From NCBI RefSeq assembly GCF_051594765.1, contig NZ_JBPPGJ010000019.1, forward strand, positions 1 through 64,000: a DNA stretch of 64,000 bases, written 5' to 3'. Under the pieces are notes generated by a model. The model did not search any database, had not been told where the DNA came from, and saw only the letters and a list, made by a program, of their open reading frames with translations. A program made the translations under genes and the position numbers. This document shows, one piece after another, positions 49,438 to 58,458 of the stretch (position 1 is its first letter; each line of letters starts with the position of its first letter). The stretch comes from Paenibacillus_AR sp051594765. Lineage in GTDB: Bacteria > Bacillota > Bacilli > Paenibacillales > NBRC-103111.

Positions 49438-52400
49438 CTAGTCCGCAATCTTGGACGCGACGTATGCAAGATCCGCAATATCGATCCGGTTATCCCCGTT
49501 CAGATCCGCTGTCTTGGCCGTGGTCCAATCGTCACTGCCGGAGTCCTTGCCGAAGTGATAAGCAGCGATGGCCAAGTCGCCTACATCAACCGTCCCGTCC
49601 TGGTTCAAGTCCGCCGATGCTTCCTTGATCACAGCAGCCTGGAAGGTCTCCACTGCACCAGCCAATGCCGTAACGGCGCTGTTCACCTGGGATTGGGTCG
49701 CAGCTGCGTTGTCCTTCACCGCAAGGGCGGCGTTGATCGCCGTACCGAAGGCATCCTTAGCAGCCTGCGGGTATTGACCCGGCAGAGTGCCGACCACAGC
49801 AGATTGATACTTGCTCTGTGCATTCACAATGGCTGTGGTAAGGGCGGCCTTATCCACTACCGGCTCCGAGGCGCCGACGGAGATGCTCTTGCTGCCCATG
49901 GCTGCTTGAACAACGGTGCCCGCAGGCGCCACTCCCAGCTTGGCTTGGGCGGCGGCTATGGTTCCGGACGTATTCTGAACACCGTCCTTCACCTTGAAGG
50001 TCACCTTCAGCACCGGCGTGCTGGCGCCGGATATCCCGCCGATATCGGCCGCCACGATCCGTACTTGACCGGCCGTCTCTTTGTTCTCCTTCACGATCTG
50101 AATGCTCTCGGTTGCGCCAGCCGTTCTCACATAGTCGAATACGCCGGCATCATAGGTTAAGGTCATATCCTGGGCGTATACGCTCTGCACGACGTTGTCC
50201 AGGCTCACCGTTGCCGTTAAGGTGCCGCCCGGCTTCACGCTTCCGTCCGCCGTGATGGAAGCCGTGAGCACTTGGGATGCCGGCCATACCGGGTCTGTGG
50301 CGGCATTGCTGGTGGTGATGTAGATCCGGTCGATGATCAGACCGGATTCCCGGCCCCACAGGTTCAACTCATGCTCACCGGCGGTCATGTTCAGCGAAGT
50401 GCCGCCGGTTACGGACGTGCCGCCGTTGCTCAGATTCACCCATCGGAACTGGCTATTGCTCACACTCTGAATCCCGTTGGAGGTGAACTTGTAGCTGTTA
50501 TCCAACCCGACATGAATGGAATCCGTTTGGAAGCTGCGGCTCTTGGCCAAGAGCCAGATGTTATAGGCTCCCGTTACCGGCACGTTGATTTTATAATTCA
50601 ATCTGGAGCCGGCAGCCAGACTGGCCGCATCCGTTCCCGGTGTCACCGCAGTGCCGTCATCCGGGGTGAATTGCATGGCCTTGGTGATCAGGCCGTCCGC
50701 CAGCGTCCAGGTATGGCCGTTGGCAACGCCGTATACATAGGCGTTCTGCGAATTTTCCGCTGCTGTCTCCGCCTCGATGGCGATCACGGACGGAATGCTG
50801 AAGTCAATGGTGTACGTGGAGGATTGCAAACCTTCCCTGCCTACAGTCACCGTAGCTCTGCCGGGTACTCCCGCAGCCTGGGTAATCGTCACGTTGGCCC
50901 CAGGGTCACTCGGCTCTGCCGTTACGACCAGCTGGGATGCAGTCGTTCCGGCCGGTACATCTACGGCATAGGTGTATGTGCTTGGGCTGAAGCCGCCCAC
51001 CTGTACGCCGTTCACCCGAAGAGAATTCAGGTTCGTATCATAGTTCGATCCGGTCAGCTTGTCGTCCAGTCTGAAATAGTCGAAGTCCACGCTGCCGCCG
51101 GTGGTCTTGGTTGCATAATTGAACAATGCAAACCGGTAGCCCATAAAGTGCGGTAAGGTATAGGACATCTGCAGCGTGTTCCCGATAGATGCCCAGCGTT
51201 CACCGTCCAGACTGAAATAAAACTTGGCCTTATCCGTTCTATTCTTATAGTCCAGCTCCGTCTTCAGATACACGGTGTTCTGTTGGAGAGGCACACTTGC
51301 CACTTCAACCGCAGACCCGGAGCTCCCATTCATCATGACGACGGACCTGGCCGCACCCGACATCTTCACGCCGACAAACCCGTAGTTCATCTGAAATGCG
51401 GCGATACCGGCATAATCACCGTCCTTCATGCCGCTGACATCGATGGCAACGGTGCCCGAGCTCTCCGGCCCGAAGGTTCTTTGGGATAGCGTATTTCGGG
51501 CGTTCAACAAGCCGGTGCTTGTTCTTCCGGTCGTGAGCCTTAAATATCCGGGCCGTTCGGTCAGCGACCAATACCGGTTATCCGGGTTATGATTCCACTG
51601 CCACGCCAGAGCCAGATTGGAGCCGTTATCATCATTCTCTCCGCCGGCCACCACGGTATGATAAGCATGGACTCTCTTCGGTCCCTGATCGAATGTGTCG
51701 GAGGTAACCCAGCCGGATCTCGACAGCTCCGCCGGAATCCCGGTGTCATTGACATCCCCGAATACCGGCCAGCCATCCTGGCTCCAGGTCATCGGAACGA
51801 TGTATGGGATCCGCCCCACCGAGCCATAATCCTGGAACAGGACGCCGTACCATTTCCCGTCGGGAGTATCGAGGATCCCCCCCTGGGCAACGCCGGCACC
51901 GTTCGAATGGCTCCCCGATCTTAAAGCGATTCTTCCTTCATAGGTCCCGTCGATCTTGTCGGCCCGATGGACCAGTTGGGTGCGAATACTGCCCGATGGC
52001 CAAGAGATATTGAAGATATAATACTTGCCATTGATTTTGTAGATGTGGGAGCCTTCCGCCCCAAGTCCGCCGGAGCCCCCCGGAGCGCTCGCATTTTCGA
52101 TAATGACCTTGTCCATGCCCCCTGCCTTGATGGCTGTAGCATCGGCTGTCAGCTCAAGAATCCGAATCGTGCCATTGCCGTATACCAAGTAGACGCGACC
52201 GTCATCATCGAACAGCAGCGACATGTCGTGATAGACGCCGCCTCCAAGCTCATACTTCTCCCAAGTCCCCTGTTCGAGGTCCGTTGTTTGAAAAATATAA
52301 GTTTTGCCAATGTCATTGGATGCAAACGCAATATAATACTTGCCATTATGGAACCGGATGCTGCTTGCCCATGAACCTTTCCCATATATATTTTGCCCAT

Positions 52401-52710
52401 TGGATAAAGTCTGTTTGTCGCTGGCTGCCAGAATATCGTATACATAATTGACGATTTCCCAGTTCACGAGATCCTTGGACTTCATAATGGGAACCCCAGG
52501 GTTCATATGCATGGTCGTACTGGTCATGTAGTACGTATCTCCGACCCGGATGGCGCTAAGATCGGGAACATCTCCCCATAGGATGGGGTTAGGCGCATTT
52601 CCTTGAGCGGCATGTATCGTCGTTCCGGGGGCTATGCCCACCCAGAGGATGAACGCCAGGAGCATGAGCAGCGGCTTCCTGATTAGGGGTTGAATGGACG
52701 AACGGTTCAT
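49438..52710 (-). CDS. multidomain GH43 beta-xylosidase/arabinofuranosidase with cohesin-like, FIVAR and dockerin domains
   Basis: A 1090-aa secreted protein. Signal 1-36. GH43 (about 40-330): Asp50 (VPDLSAI), Asp162 (YHDMSLLFDDDG), acid Glu219 (LGAEGSHIYK). A concanavalin-like C-terminal domain (about 340-540), a cadherin-like sandwich (about 545-640) and a CBM-like domain (about 645-805; AIEAETAAENSQNAY) follow. Then cohesin-like (about 815-945; VKPGGTLTATVSLD), FIVAR (about 950-1030) and dockerin (1031-1090; DLNQDGTVDVGDL, DLNGDNRIDIADL). ATG 52710 has AGGAGG 7 nt upstream. It is the first gene of the cohesin-dockerin operon, with a cre-like site in its leader. Confidence 0.92.
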   Translation of the reverse strand: MNRSSIQPLIRKPLLMLLAFILWVGIAPGTTIHAAQGNAPNPILWGDVPDLSAIRVGDTYYMTSTTMHMNPGVPIMKSKDLVNWEIVNYVYDILAASDKQTLSNGQNIYGKGSWASSIRFHNGKYYIAFASNDIGKTYIFQTTDLEQGTWEKYELGGGVYHDMSLLFDDDGRVYLVYGNGTIRILELTADATAIKAGGMDKVIIENASAPGGSGGLGAEGSHIYKINGKYYIFNISWPSGSIRTQLVHRADKIDGTYEGRIALRSGSHSNGAGVAQGGILDTPDGKWYGVLFQDYGSVGRIPYIVPMTWSQDGWPVFGDVNDTGIPAELSRSGWVTSDTFDQGPKRVHAYHTVVAGGENDDNGSNLALAWQWNHNPDNRYWSLTERPGYLRLTTGRTSTGLLNARNTLSQRTFGPESSGTVAIDVSGMKDGDYAGIAAFQMNYGFVGVKMSGAARSVVMMNGSSGSAVEVASVPLQQNTVYLKTELDYKNRTDKAKFYFSLDGERWASIGNTLQMSYTLPHFMGYRFALFNYATKTTGGSVDFDYFRLDDKLTGSNYDTNLNSLRVNGVQVGGFSPSTYTYAVDVPAGTTASQLVVTAEPSDPGANVTITQAAGVPGRATVTVGREGLQSSTYTIDFSIPSVIAIEAETAAENSQNAYVYGVANGHTWTLADGLITKAMQFTPDDGTAVTPGTDAASLAAGSRLNYKINVPVTGAYNIWLLAKSRSFQTDSIHVGLDNSYKFTSNGIQSVSNSQFRWVNLSNGGTSVTGGTSLNMTAGEHELNLWGRESGLIIDRIYITTSNAATDPVWPASQVLTASITADGSVKPGGTLTATVSLDNVVQSVYAQDMTLTYDAGVFDYVRTAGATESIQIVKENKETAGQVRIVAADIGGISGASTPVLKVTFKVKDGVQNTSGTIAAAQAKLGVAPAGTVVQAAMGSKSISVGASEPVVDKAALTTAIVNAQSKYQSAVVGTLPGQYPQAAKDAFGTAINAALAVKDNAAATQSQVNSAVTALAGAVETFQAAVIKEASADLNQDGTVDVGDLAIAAYHFGKDSGSDDWTTAKTADLNGDNRIDIADLAYVASKIAD
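49441..50800. repeat. duplicated cohesin-FIVAR-dockerin-CBM coding block, copy B
   Basis: Counterpart of 43486-44870, with the same module order and long stretches of matching DNA (e.g. the CAAGATCCGCAATATCGATC region near 49465). The GH43 catalytic parts upstream belong to different subfamilies, so only the C-terminal modules were duplicated. Confidence 0.75.
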
Positions 52711-52759
52711 TGTTGAGCCTCCTCCAAAAAAAGTGTATAAGCCCCTTCCTTCCCGGCTT

Positions 52760-52773
52760 TGGTAGCGCTTTAA
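52760..52773. promoter_or_regulatory. cre-like site upstream of the cohesin-dockerin operon
   Basis: TGGTAGCGCTTTAA in plus reading matches most of the CcpA consensus, with mismatches at positions 3 and 13. It lies 50 bp before the start codon, downstream of a TATAAT box (minus strand, 52852-52847) that has no good -35; the promoter is probably activator-dependent. Confidence 0.5.
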
Positions 52774-52935
52774 ATTTTCTATACCACCTCCCAATGAAAG
52801 TTACGAATTGTAGCATTATGAAGAAGACGAGGCTGCGAATGCTCTTATTATAGCGGTGTTGCCGGGAATACTCGATGTAATTTCTTTTTATTAATGTTGA
52901 TTTTCTTGTTTTCTGCAAGGGTTGTGCAATAATGA

Positions 52936-52983
52936 AGCCCAAGAGGTGGACGCGGGGGCTAACCCTGTCCAATCTTTTGGGCT
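52936..52983 (-). terminator. long hairpin after the cytoplasmic GH43 gene
   Basis: AGCCCAAGAG and CTTTTGGGCT pair with inner GGAC/GTCC. No T run. It may attenuate read-through from the GH43 gene at 52991 into the 49438 operon. The rest of the 280-bp gap holds the presumed operon promoter. Confidence 0.45.
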
Positions 52984-52990
52984 GACTGAT

Positions 52991-54526
52991 CTAATGCCTA
53001 TATTGGAATGACGAAAAATCTGCGGTTCCTCCGGTCTCCTGGGTCGAATACATAAATAGCCCCAGGCGTGCTCCGACAAATTGGTCCATCTTCCAAACCA
53101 TATGATGCCGAATCCCGAGCATGTTCCATTCGTCCCCGATCTGATAGTAGAACTCGCACTCATCCGTGTTGTTAGCAAAGTTGCCTCTGGCCTTCAGCGT
53201 CACAATGGGACCGCCTGCGGCAATACGGGCATATTCGGTCCCCGGCTTGAGATCGATCAGATTGCCGAAGATCGTTGGGTCTTCCGCTGGCCGGGCCATC
53301 ATAACCAGATCATACTGCCCCTGTACCTTGTGCAGGGCAATGAAGGCGTACGAGCTGATTAGGAAGCATAGGCCGGCGTAATCTCCCTCCTTCAGCCCGG
53401 AGCCGTCCAAGGTAACCTGCGCCTCGCATACGGCCCCCATGGCCCGCTGGGTCAGCGTGTTGACCGCATAGTTCAGGTTGGGGCTGATCTTGCCGGAGCG
53501 TATGCGGTAAGCCCCCGGTTTTTCCGTGACGGACCACAGCCCTGCCGCCGGGTTATGATTCCACTGCCAATAGTCCTTCAATCGAACTTGTCCGAGGCGG
53601 TCCGGCTCATAGCGGAAATCGTCATCCCCCACCAGCGGCTTGTAGATGTAGTCCGGCCTGGTACTGGGAATATCAATATAATGCGGCGCCCTTGCATCGA
53701 ATACCGGGAAGCCCTTCTCCCATCTTAAGGGCACTACAACAGGGATTCGCCCCACGGCTCCATGATCCTGGAACATGATGGAGTACCACCGGCCATCCGG
53801 AGTATCGACGATCCCCCCCTGCGCGATGCCGGCATTCCAATAACCCATATCATCGTCAAAAACTTCACCGCCGGTAAACTCTCCTTCCAGGGAGTCGGCC
53901 CTAAAGCACGCTTGGGTCCGCCTCCGGTTCCCGGCTCGGGCGATGTGGATCAAGAAGACATAATAGCTGCCATTGATCTTATACAGATGCGCCCCTTCAT
54001 ATCCGAGATCATGGGGCTCGGTGTCCCTTACCACGATCCGGTTCAAGCCGCCGGGCTTGGGACCCGTAAGGTCCTCCGTTAATTCCGTCAGACGGATCTC
54101 GGTATTGCCATACATGATATAGATGCGGCCGTCATCGTCGAACAGAAGAGAGGCATCATGATAGAAGCCTTCGATGTTAGGGTGTCTGGTCCATGGACCC
54201 GATGCGTCCGGGGAGGAGAACAAATAGGTTTTCATCGTATCGTTAGCGACGAAGACCACATAGAATCGCCCTTGATGGTACCTTAACGAGGCGGCCCACA
54301 TGCCCATTCCGTAGATATGGTGGGTTCCCTCCAGCCGTTGCCCGGGCGTATCCTCCAGAACGTCGTATACGTGGGAGGCTACCTCCCAGTGAAGCAAGTC
54401 ATAGGACCTTAAAATGACACCGCCCGGTGTAAAGTGCATGGTGGTGCTGACCATATAATACGTATCCTCGACCCGGATCACATCGATGTCCGGATAATCC
54501 GCCCATATAATCGGGTTCTGATGCAT
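52991..54526 (-). CDS. intracellular GH43 beta-xylosidase/alpha-L-arabinofuranosidase
   Basis: A 511-aa protein without signal peptide, hence probably cytoplasmic. GH43: Asp13 (YPDIDVI), Asp124 (YHDASLLFDDDG), acid Glu177 (LGYEGAHLYK), followed by a C-terminal concanavalin-like domain as in GH43_12-type enzymes. It resembles the catalytic and lectin-like halves of the secreted GH43 at 49438 without the cohesin, FIVAR and dockerin tail. It would hydrolyse imported (arabino)xylo-oligosaccharides. ATG 54526 follows AGAGGAGAGGAG. It lies between the free GH30 gene (terminator at 54661) and the operon. Confidence 0.9.
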   Translation of the reverse strand: MHQNPIIWADYPDIDVIRVEDTYYMVSTTMHFTPGGVILRSYDLLHWEVASHVYDVLEDTPGQRLEGTHHIYGMGMWAASLRYHQGRFYVVFVANDTMKTYLFSSPDASGPWTRHPNIEGFYHDASLLFDDDGRIYIMYGNTEIRLTELTEDLTGPKPGGLNRIVVRDTEPHDLGYEGAHLYKINGSYYVFLIHIARAGNRRRTQACFRADSLEGEFTGGEVFDDDMGYWNAGIAQGGIVDTPDGRWYSIMFQDHGAVGRIPVVVPLRWEKGFPVFDARAPHYIDIPSTRPDYIYKPLVGDDDFRYEPDRLGQVRLKDYWQWNHNPAAGLWSVTEKPGAYRIRSGKISPNLNYAVNTLTQRAMGAVCEAQVTLDGSGLKEGDYAGLCFLISSYAFIALHKVQGQYDLVMMARPAEDPTIFGNLIDLKPGTEYARIAAGGPIVTLKARGNFANNTDECEFYYQIGDEWNMLGIRHHMVWKMDQFVGARLGLFMYSTQETGGTADFSSFQYRH

Positions 54527-54660
54527 GGCTCCTCTCCTCTCACCAAGACCGCTTGTCTGCATATATCCGCACATACTCTTTCAGTATATCAACAAACCCC
54601 AGCTATGATTAGTAAGGAAAGTTTAGATTCTAGTATGAAAAGTATATTGAAAATGAAAAA

Positions 54661-54686
54661 ACGCCTCTGTTCCGCAACAGAGGCGT
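54661..54686 (-). terminator. intrinsic terminator of the GH30 gene
   Basis: ACGCCTCTGTT-CCGC-AACAGAGGCGT with A run at 54656-54660 (T run on the transcript). Confidence 0.88.
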
Positions 54687-54700
54687 CTTCCTAGATTCTT

Positions 54701-56374
54701 TTACTGCGCCGACACTTGAATGCTGTCTACATTAGGCCCTTCCGTTCCGGTCGTGACCACCTTCAGCGTATTGGTTCCGCTGTTCATGGAGACCTGAATC
54801 GTCTTCTCCCCCCAGGCGGACCAGCTTCCGGATGCCCCAAAGGCCGTATCGCTAATCACCTTTGTCCCGTTCACATACACATCCAGGTTCCGGGTTCCGG
54901 TTTCCAGCGCATACCGGAACTTCACGTTTTTCGTGCCTGCCGTGGCGCAATAAATGCTGCTCCACTGAATAGCTGCACCGGTGGATGCGTTGAAGTTCAC
55001 GTATCCGGTACCGTTATAGCCCGGATTGATGCTCTCCACCGCGGAGCTGGTCAGCGTGGTGCCCGTCTCCGCCTCATAGACCGTGCCGCTGCCGGTGCTT
55101 CCGCCCATAGCGGCTACGAAGGTTGTTACACTCTGGGCAGGAAGCTGGGCGGTGAAGGATCCTCCCGATACGGAGATGGCGGGTCCTGCGGCAAGATTGC
55201 GGCTGCCATCCGTAATCCACGAGGAAACCGTCGACGCATTTCCGTTCTGAAGCACGAAATTCTGGCTCACCGCAGAAGTGCCTCGGTTAATGGCTACAAT
55301 CACAACCTTATTGTCGCCTTTATAAGCGGAGGCGTAAATGTTGGTATTCGGATTCTTCGTCGCATCCACCCTGACATACCCCGGGCGGATGAATTTGGAG
55401 AAGTGGGCCATGTTATACCCCCGCTTGCTGATCGTACCGTCCTCCTTCATAGGACCGTACTGCCTGCGGATGTACCACCATACATAGGCCTGGAACTCCC
55501 CATCCACCATGGCGTTGTTAATGTGATAGGACACATCCAGCGCCTCGGGCCAACGGTCGGCTGAATTATTGTCGCTGTTAGGATAGTATACCTCCGTCAT
55601 CCAAAGCTCTTTCCCCGCCCCTTTTTGTTTGAAGAGAGGATAGGGGAAATTGCTGAAGCTGGTCCCATAGAGGTGGGTGCCGAGGATATCCATATTGGCA
55701 AGAGCCTGCGGATCGTTCAGGATGGGGTCCGACATATTTTTGAGATACGAAAAGGATTCCGGAGCGATGACTTTGCAATTGATGGAGCCCGCGTTCTCCT
55801 TCATAAAACGCAGGATTTCCTGAGGTGTCCACCACGTCCAGGTATGGGCATAATCCGGCTCATTCTGGACGGAAATGGCATACAGATTCACTCCGTTATT
55901 CTTCATGTATGTAACGAAGTCATTCAGATGCTGGGCATAGGCAGCGTACTTATCATACCGCAGCCGCTTGGCCGCCGTGTCGCCGTTATGGTTGAAGGTT
56001 TCCGTCATGCTGCTGGGAGGATTCCAAGGTGAAGCGAACACGATGGCTCCGTGGGCAATGGCGTTTTTCGCCGTATCCAGTTCCCGGTACCAATTGTCCT
56101 TATTCTCGTCAACGTAGATTCTTAACACGGAGAAACCCAATTCATTCGCATCGTTGCCGAATGCGGTTTCCCTCTGGCTTGCCGTCAAATCTCCGGCCCA
56201 TGCCGGGTGGTTGATGCCTCCGAAACCGCGAATCAGCTGCTTTTCCGCCGATACATTCACGATGACGTCGCTGGCTGCGGAAGCCGGAGCCGGCCCCGGC
56301 ACGTTGAACAGCAGCGACAGCACTGTTGCACCAGCCAATAACGCACGAATGGACTTTTTGACACCTGGAACCAT
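54701..56374 (-). CDS. xynC: GH30_8 glucuronoxylanase, XynC type, with C-terminal CBM6-like domain
   Basis: A 557-aa secreted enzyme. Signal 1-34. The catalytic domain (about 37-425) closely follows B. subtilis XynC: KQLIRGFGGINHPAWAGDLT, acid/base Glu172 (QNEPDYAHTW), nucleophile Glu261 (LWMTEVYYPN), uronate-binding Arg303 region (WYIRRQYGP). These enzymes cut glucuronoxylan next to methylglucuronic-acid branches, giving aldouronates. C-terminal CBM6-like domain at about 430-557. No cohesin or dockerin: the soluble counterpart of the tethered GH30 at 41133. AAGGAGGAG precedes the ATG; it follows lplC by 80 bp. Confidence 0.93.
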   Translation of the reverse strand: MVPGVKKSIRALLAGATVLSLLFNVPGPAPASAASDVIVNVSAEKQLIRGFGGINHPAWAGDLTASQRETAFGNDANELGFSVLRIYVDENKDNWYRELDTAKNAIAHGAIVFASPWNPPSSMTETFNHNGDTAAKRLRYDKYAAYAQHLNDFVTYMKNNGVNLYAISVQNEPDYAHTWTWWTPQEILRFMKENAGSINCKVIAPESFSYLKNMSDPILNDPQALANMDILGTHLYGTSFSNFPYPLFKQKGAGKELWMTEVYYPNSDNNSADRWPEALDVSYHINNAMVDGEFQAYVWWYIRRQYGPMKEDGTISKRGYNMAHFSKFIRPGYVRVDATKNPNTNIYASAYKGDNKVVIVAINRGTSAVSQNFVLQNGNASTVSSWITDGSRNLAAGPAISVSGGSFTAQLPAQSVTTFVAAMGGSTGSGTVYEAETGTTLTSSAVESINPGYNGTGYVNFNASTGAAIQWSSIYCATAGTKNVKFRYALETGTRNLDVYVNGTKVISDTAFGASGSWSAWGEKTIQVSMNSGTNTLKVVTTGTEGPNVDSIQVSAQ

Positions 56375-56454
56375 ACATTCATCTCCTCCTTAATGATTTA
56401 ATTGTGCAGATCCCTGCCTGCCATTCTATCGCTCTCACCTCCTTTCATGATTCT

Positions 56455-57372
56455 CTATCCCTTCACCCCGCCGACGGTCATGCCCTGCACGAAGTACTTC
56501 TGAAGGAAGGGGTATACCACAAGAATCGGCACGCCGGCAATAATCGTCATCGTAGCCCGGATCGAGGCCGGCGTGACGGAGGTGACGCTTCCGCTCTGAG
56601 CATAGACATCGCCGGCCGATTGGCTGGTGGCGGTATTGGACGTCTGCAGAATCTTCATGAGCTCATACTGCAGCGTGCTCAGATTCAGATTGGAGGAGTT
56701 GTACAAGAAGACGTCGAACCAGGAATTCCACTGTCCCACCGCGACGAACAGGGAGACGGTAGCCAGCGCAGGAATCGTCAGCGGAAGGACGACCCGCATG
56801 AATGTCGTGAATTCGCCCGCCCCATCGATACGTGCCGATTCCAGTATCCCTTCGGGCAAACCCTCAATGAAGGAGCGGATCACGATCATATTGAAGACGC
56901 CGACAATGCCGGGGATGATATATACCCAGAAGGAATCGATCAGATTCAGATTCTTGATCAGCAGGTATACGGGAATCAATCCGCCGCTGAAATACATGGT
57001 AAAGACGAAGAACATAGTGACGAACTTGCGCAGCACATAGTCCTGGCGGCTGATGGTGTAAGCCAGCATGGCCGTACAGAAGACGGCAACCGCCGTGCCG
57101 ATCACCGTTCGCAATGCTGATATCAACGTGGAGTGGTAGATGGAGGATTCCCCGAAGATATACTTGTAATTCTCCATGGTCCACGAACGGGGCCATATAT
57201 AGATTCCGCCCTTGATCGCATCGTTCGCATCATTAAGGGATACAGCCAGCATATTGATGAACGGGTACAGGGTGATGATCATCAGCGCAAGCATAAAGAG
57301 GATGTTACAGGTATCGAACACTTTATCGCTTAGGCTGGAATATCGAAGCCGGGACGATTTCACATTCCCCAT
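56455..57372 (-). CDS. lplC: ABC carbohydrate permease, LplC/YtcP type
   Basis: A 305-aa permease with about 6 helices. The EAA loop is EGLPEGILESARIDGAGEF, followed by TFMRVVLPLTIPALATVSLFVAVGQWNSWFD. The N-terminus MGNVKSSRLRYSSLSDKVFDT and the C-terminal FLQKYFVQGMTVGGVKG are typical of YtcP/LplC. With LplB and LplA it forms a CUT1 importer. In Paenibacillus JDR-2, related LplA-LplB-YtcP genes are linked with aldouronate use, which fits the adjacent GH30_8. Separated by 15 bp from lplB. Confidence 0.92.
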   Translation of the reverse strand: MGNVKSSRLRYSSLSDKVFDTCNILFMLALMIITLYPFINMLAVSLNDANDAIKGGIYIWPRSWTMENYKYIFGESSIYHSTLISALRTVIGTAVAVFCTAMLAYTISRQDYVLRKFVTMFFVFTMYFSGGLIPVYLLIKNLNLIDSFWVYIIPGIVGVFNMIVIRSFIEGLPEGILESARIDGAGEFTTFMRVVLPLTIPALATVSLFVAVGQWNSWFDVFLYNSSNLNLSTLQYELMKILQTSNTATSQSAGDVYAQSGSVTSVTPASIRATMTIIAGVPILVVYPFLQKYFVQGMTVGGVKG

Positions 57373-57387
57373 GACGGATGCCCTCCT

Positions 57388-58359
57388 CTAGAACAATCGG
57401 CTTTCGCCCATTTTTTTGGCGATATAGTTGGCGGAGAACAGGAAGATGAAGCTGACGACCGTCTTGAACATACCTGCCGCCGTGCCCAGCGAGAAATTGC
57501 TCATCGCCATCCCGTACTTGAGCACGAAGATATCTAGGTTCTCGGAATAGTCCACATTCATGCCGTTGCCCAGCAGATATTGCGGCTCGAACCCCGACTC
57601 CAGAATATTCCCCAGGCTCATAATCAACAAGATAATGATGACCGGCTTGAGTCCCGGAAGGGTGATATGGCGGATCCGTTGGAACCGGCTGGCCCCGTCG
57701 ATTTCGGCCGCCTCGTATTGGGCAGGATCAATCGTCGTAATGGCGGCCAAGTATACGATGGTATTCCAGCCGACATCCTTCCAGACCTCGGTCGCGCCAA
57801 GGATCCCCCAGAAATATTCCCCTTTGGCCAGCCATAACACCGGTTTGTCGATGACATGAAAGTGGGACAAGATGACATTGATGATCCCCTCCGGCGACAA
57901 GACGGTCAGTACAATACTGGAGGCCACCACCCAGGAGATGAAATGGGGTAAATAGCTGACGGTTTGGACAAACCGCTTGAAGATCAGGTTCTTCAGTTCA
58001 TTTAAGAGGATAGCCAGGGTAATGGCGGTCACGAACCCCAGCACCAGCTTGATAGAGCTCATGACCAGCGTATTCCTTAATACCCGGTAGAAGGTATTAT
58101 CCGAGAAGAGGAAGCGGAAGTTTTTCCAGCCCACCCACTCCTGATCCGCGAAGGCCCTTGCCGGCCTGTATTTCTGGAAGGCCATGGTCCAGCCCCAGAG
58201 GGGAATATACTTGAAGATCAAGGCCCAGATGACAAAAGGGATCGACATCAACACCAGTACCCGCTGTTGAATCAATCGCTTCAAAAAGCTTGAGGACCGG
58301 GAGGGATGGTTCATGAGCGCCTCTGCTGCCGAAAGAGCAGGCTCCGTATGCTTCTCCAC
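57388..58359 (-). CDS. lplB: ABC carbohydrate permease, LplB/YteP type
   Basis: A 323-aa permease with about 6 helices. YIPLWGWTMAFQKYRPARAFADQEWVG and the EAA loop EAAEIDGASRFQRIRHITLPGLKP are the family blocks. GTG 58359 lies 8 nt after AAAGGAG; an upstream ATG at 58422 lacks a site and would overlap the lplA region. It is co-transcribed with lplA and lplC. Confidence 0.9.
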   Translation of the reverse strand: MEKHTEPALSAAEALMNHPSRSSSFLKRLIQQRVLVLMSIPFVIWALIFKYIPLWGWTMAFQKYRPARAFADQEWVGWKNFRFLFSDNTFYRVLRNTLVMSSIKLVLGFVTAITLAILLNELKNLIFKRFVQTVSYLPHFISWVVASSIVLTVLSPEGIINVILSHFHVIDKPVLWLAKGEYFWGILGATEVWKDVGWNTIVYLAAITTIDPAQYEAAEIDGASRFQRIRHITLPGLKPVIIILLIMSLGNILESGFEPQYLLGNGMNVDYSENLDIFVLKYGMAMSNFSLGTAAGMFKTVVSFIFLFSANYIAKKMGESRLF

Positions 58360-58458
58360 GTGTATGGCTCCTTTCGAGCATTCCATGAAAAGTAAAGAGG
58401 GTTGAATGGTGTGCCGTCTCAACCCTCATCTGTTCCGGTTATATGAACCTTCCAGCTC

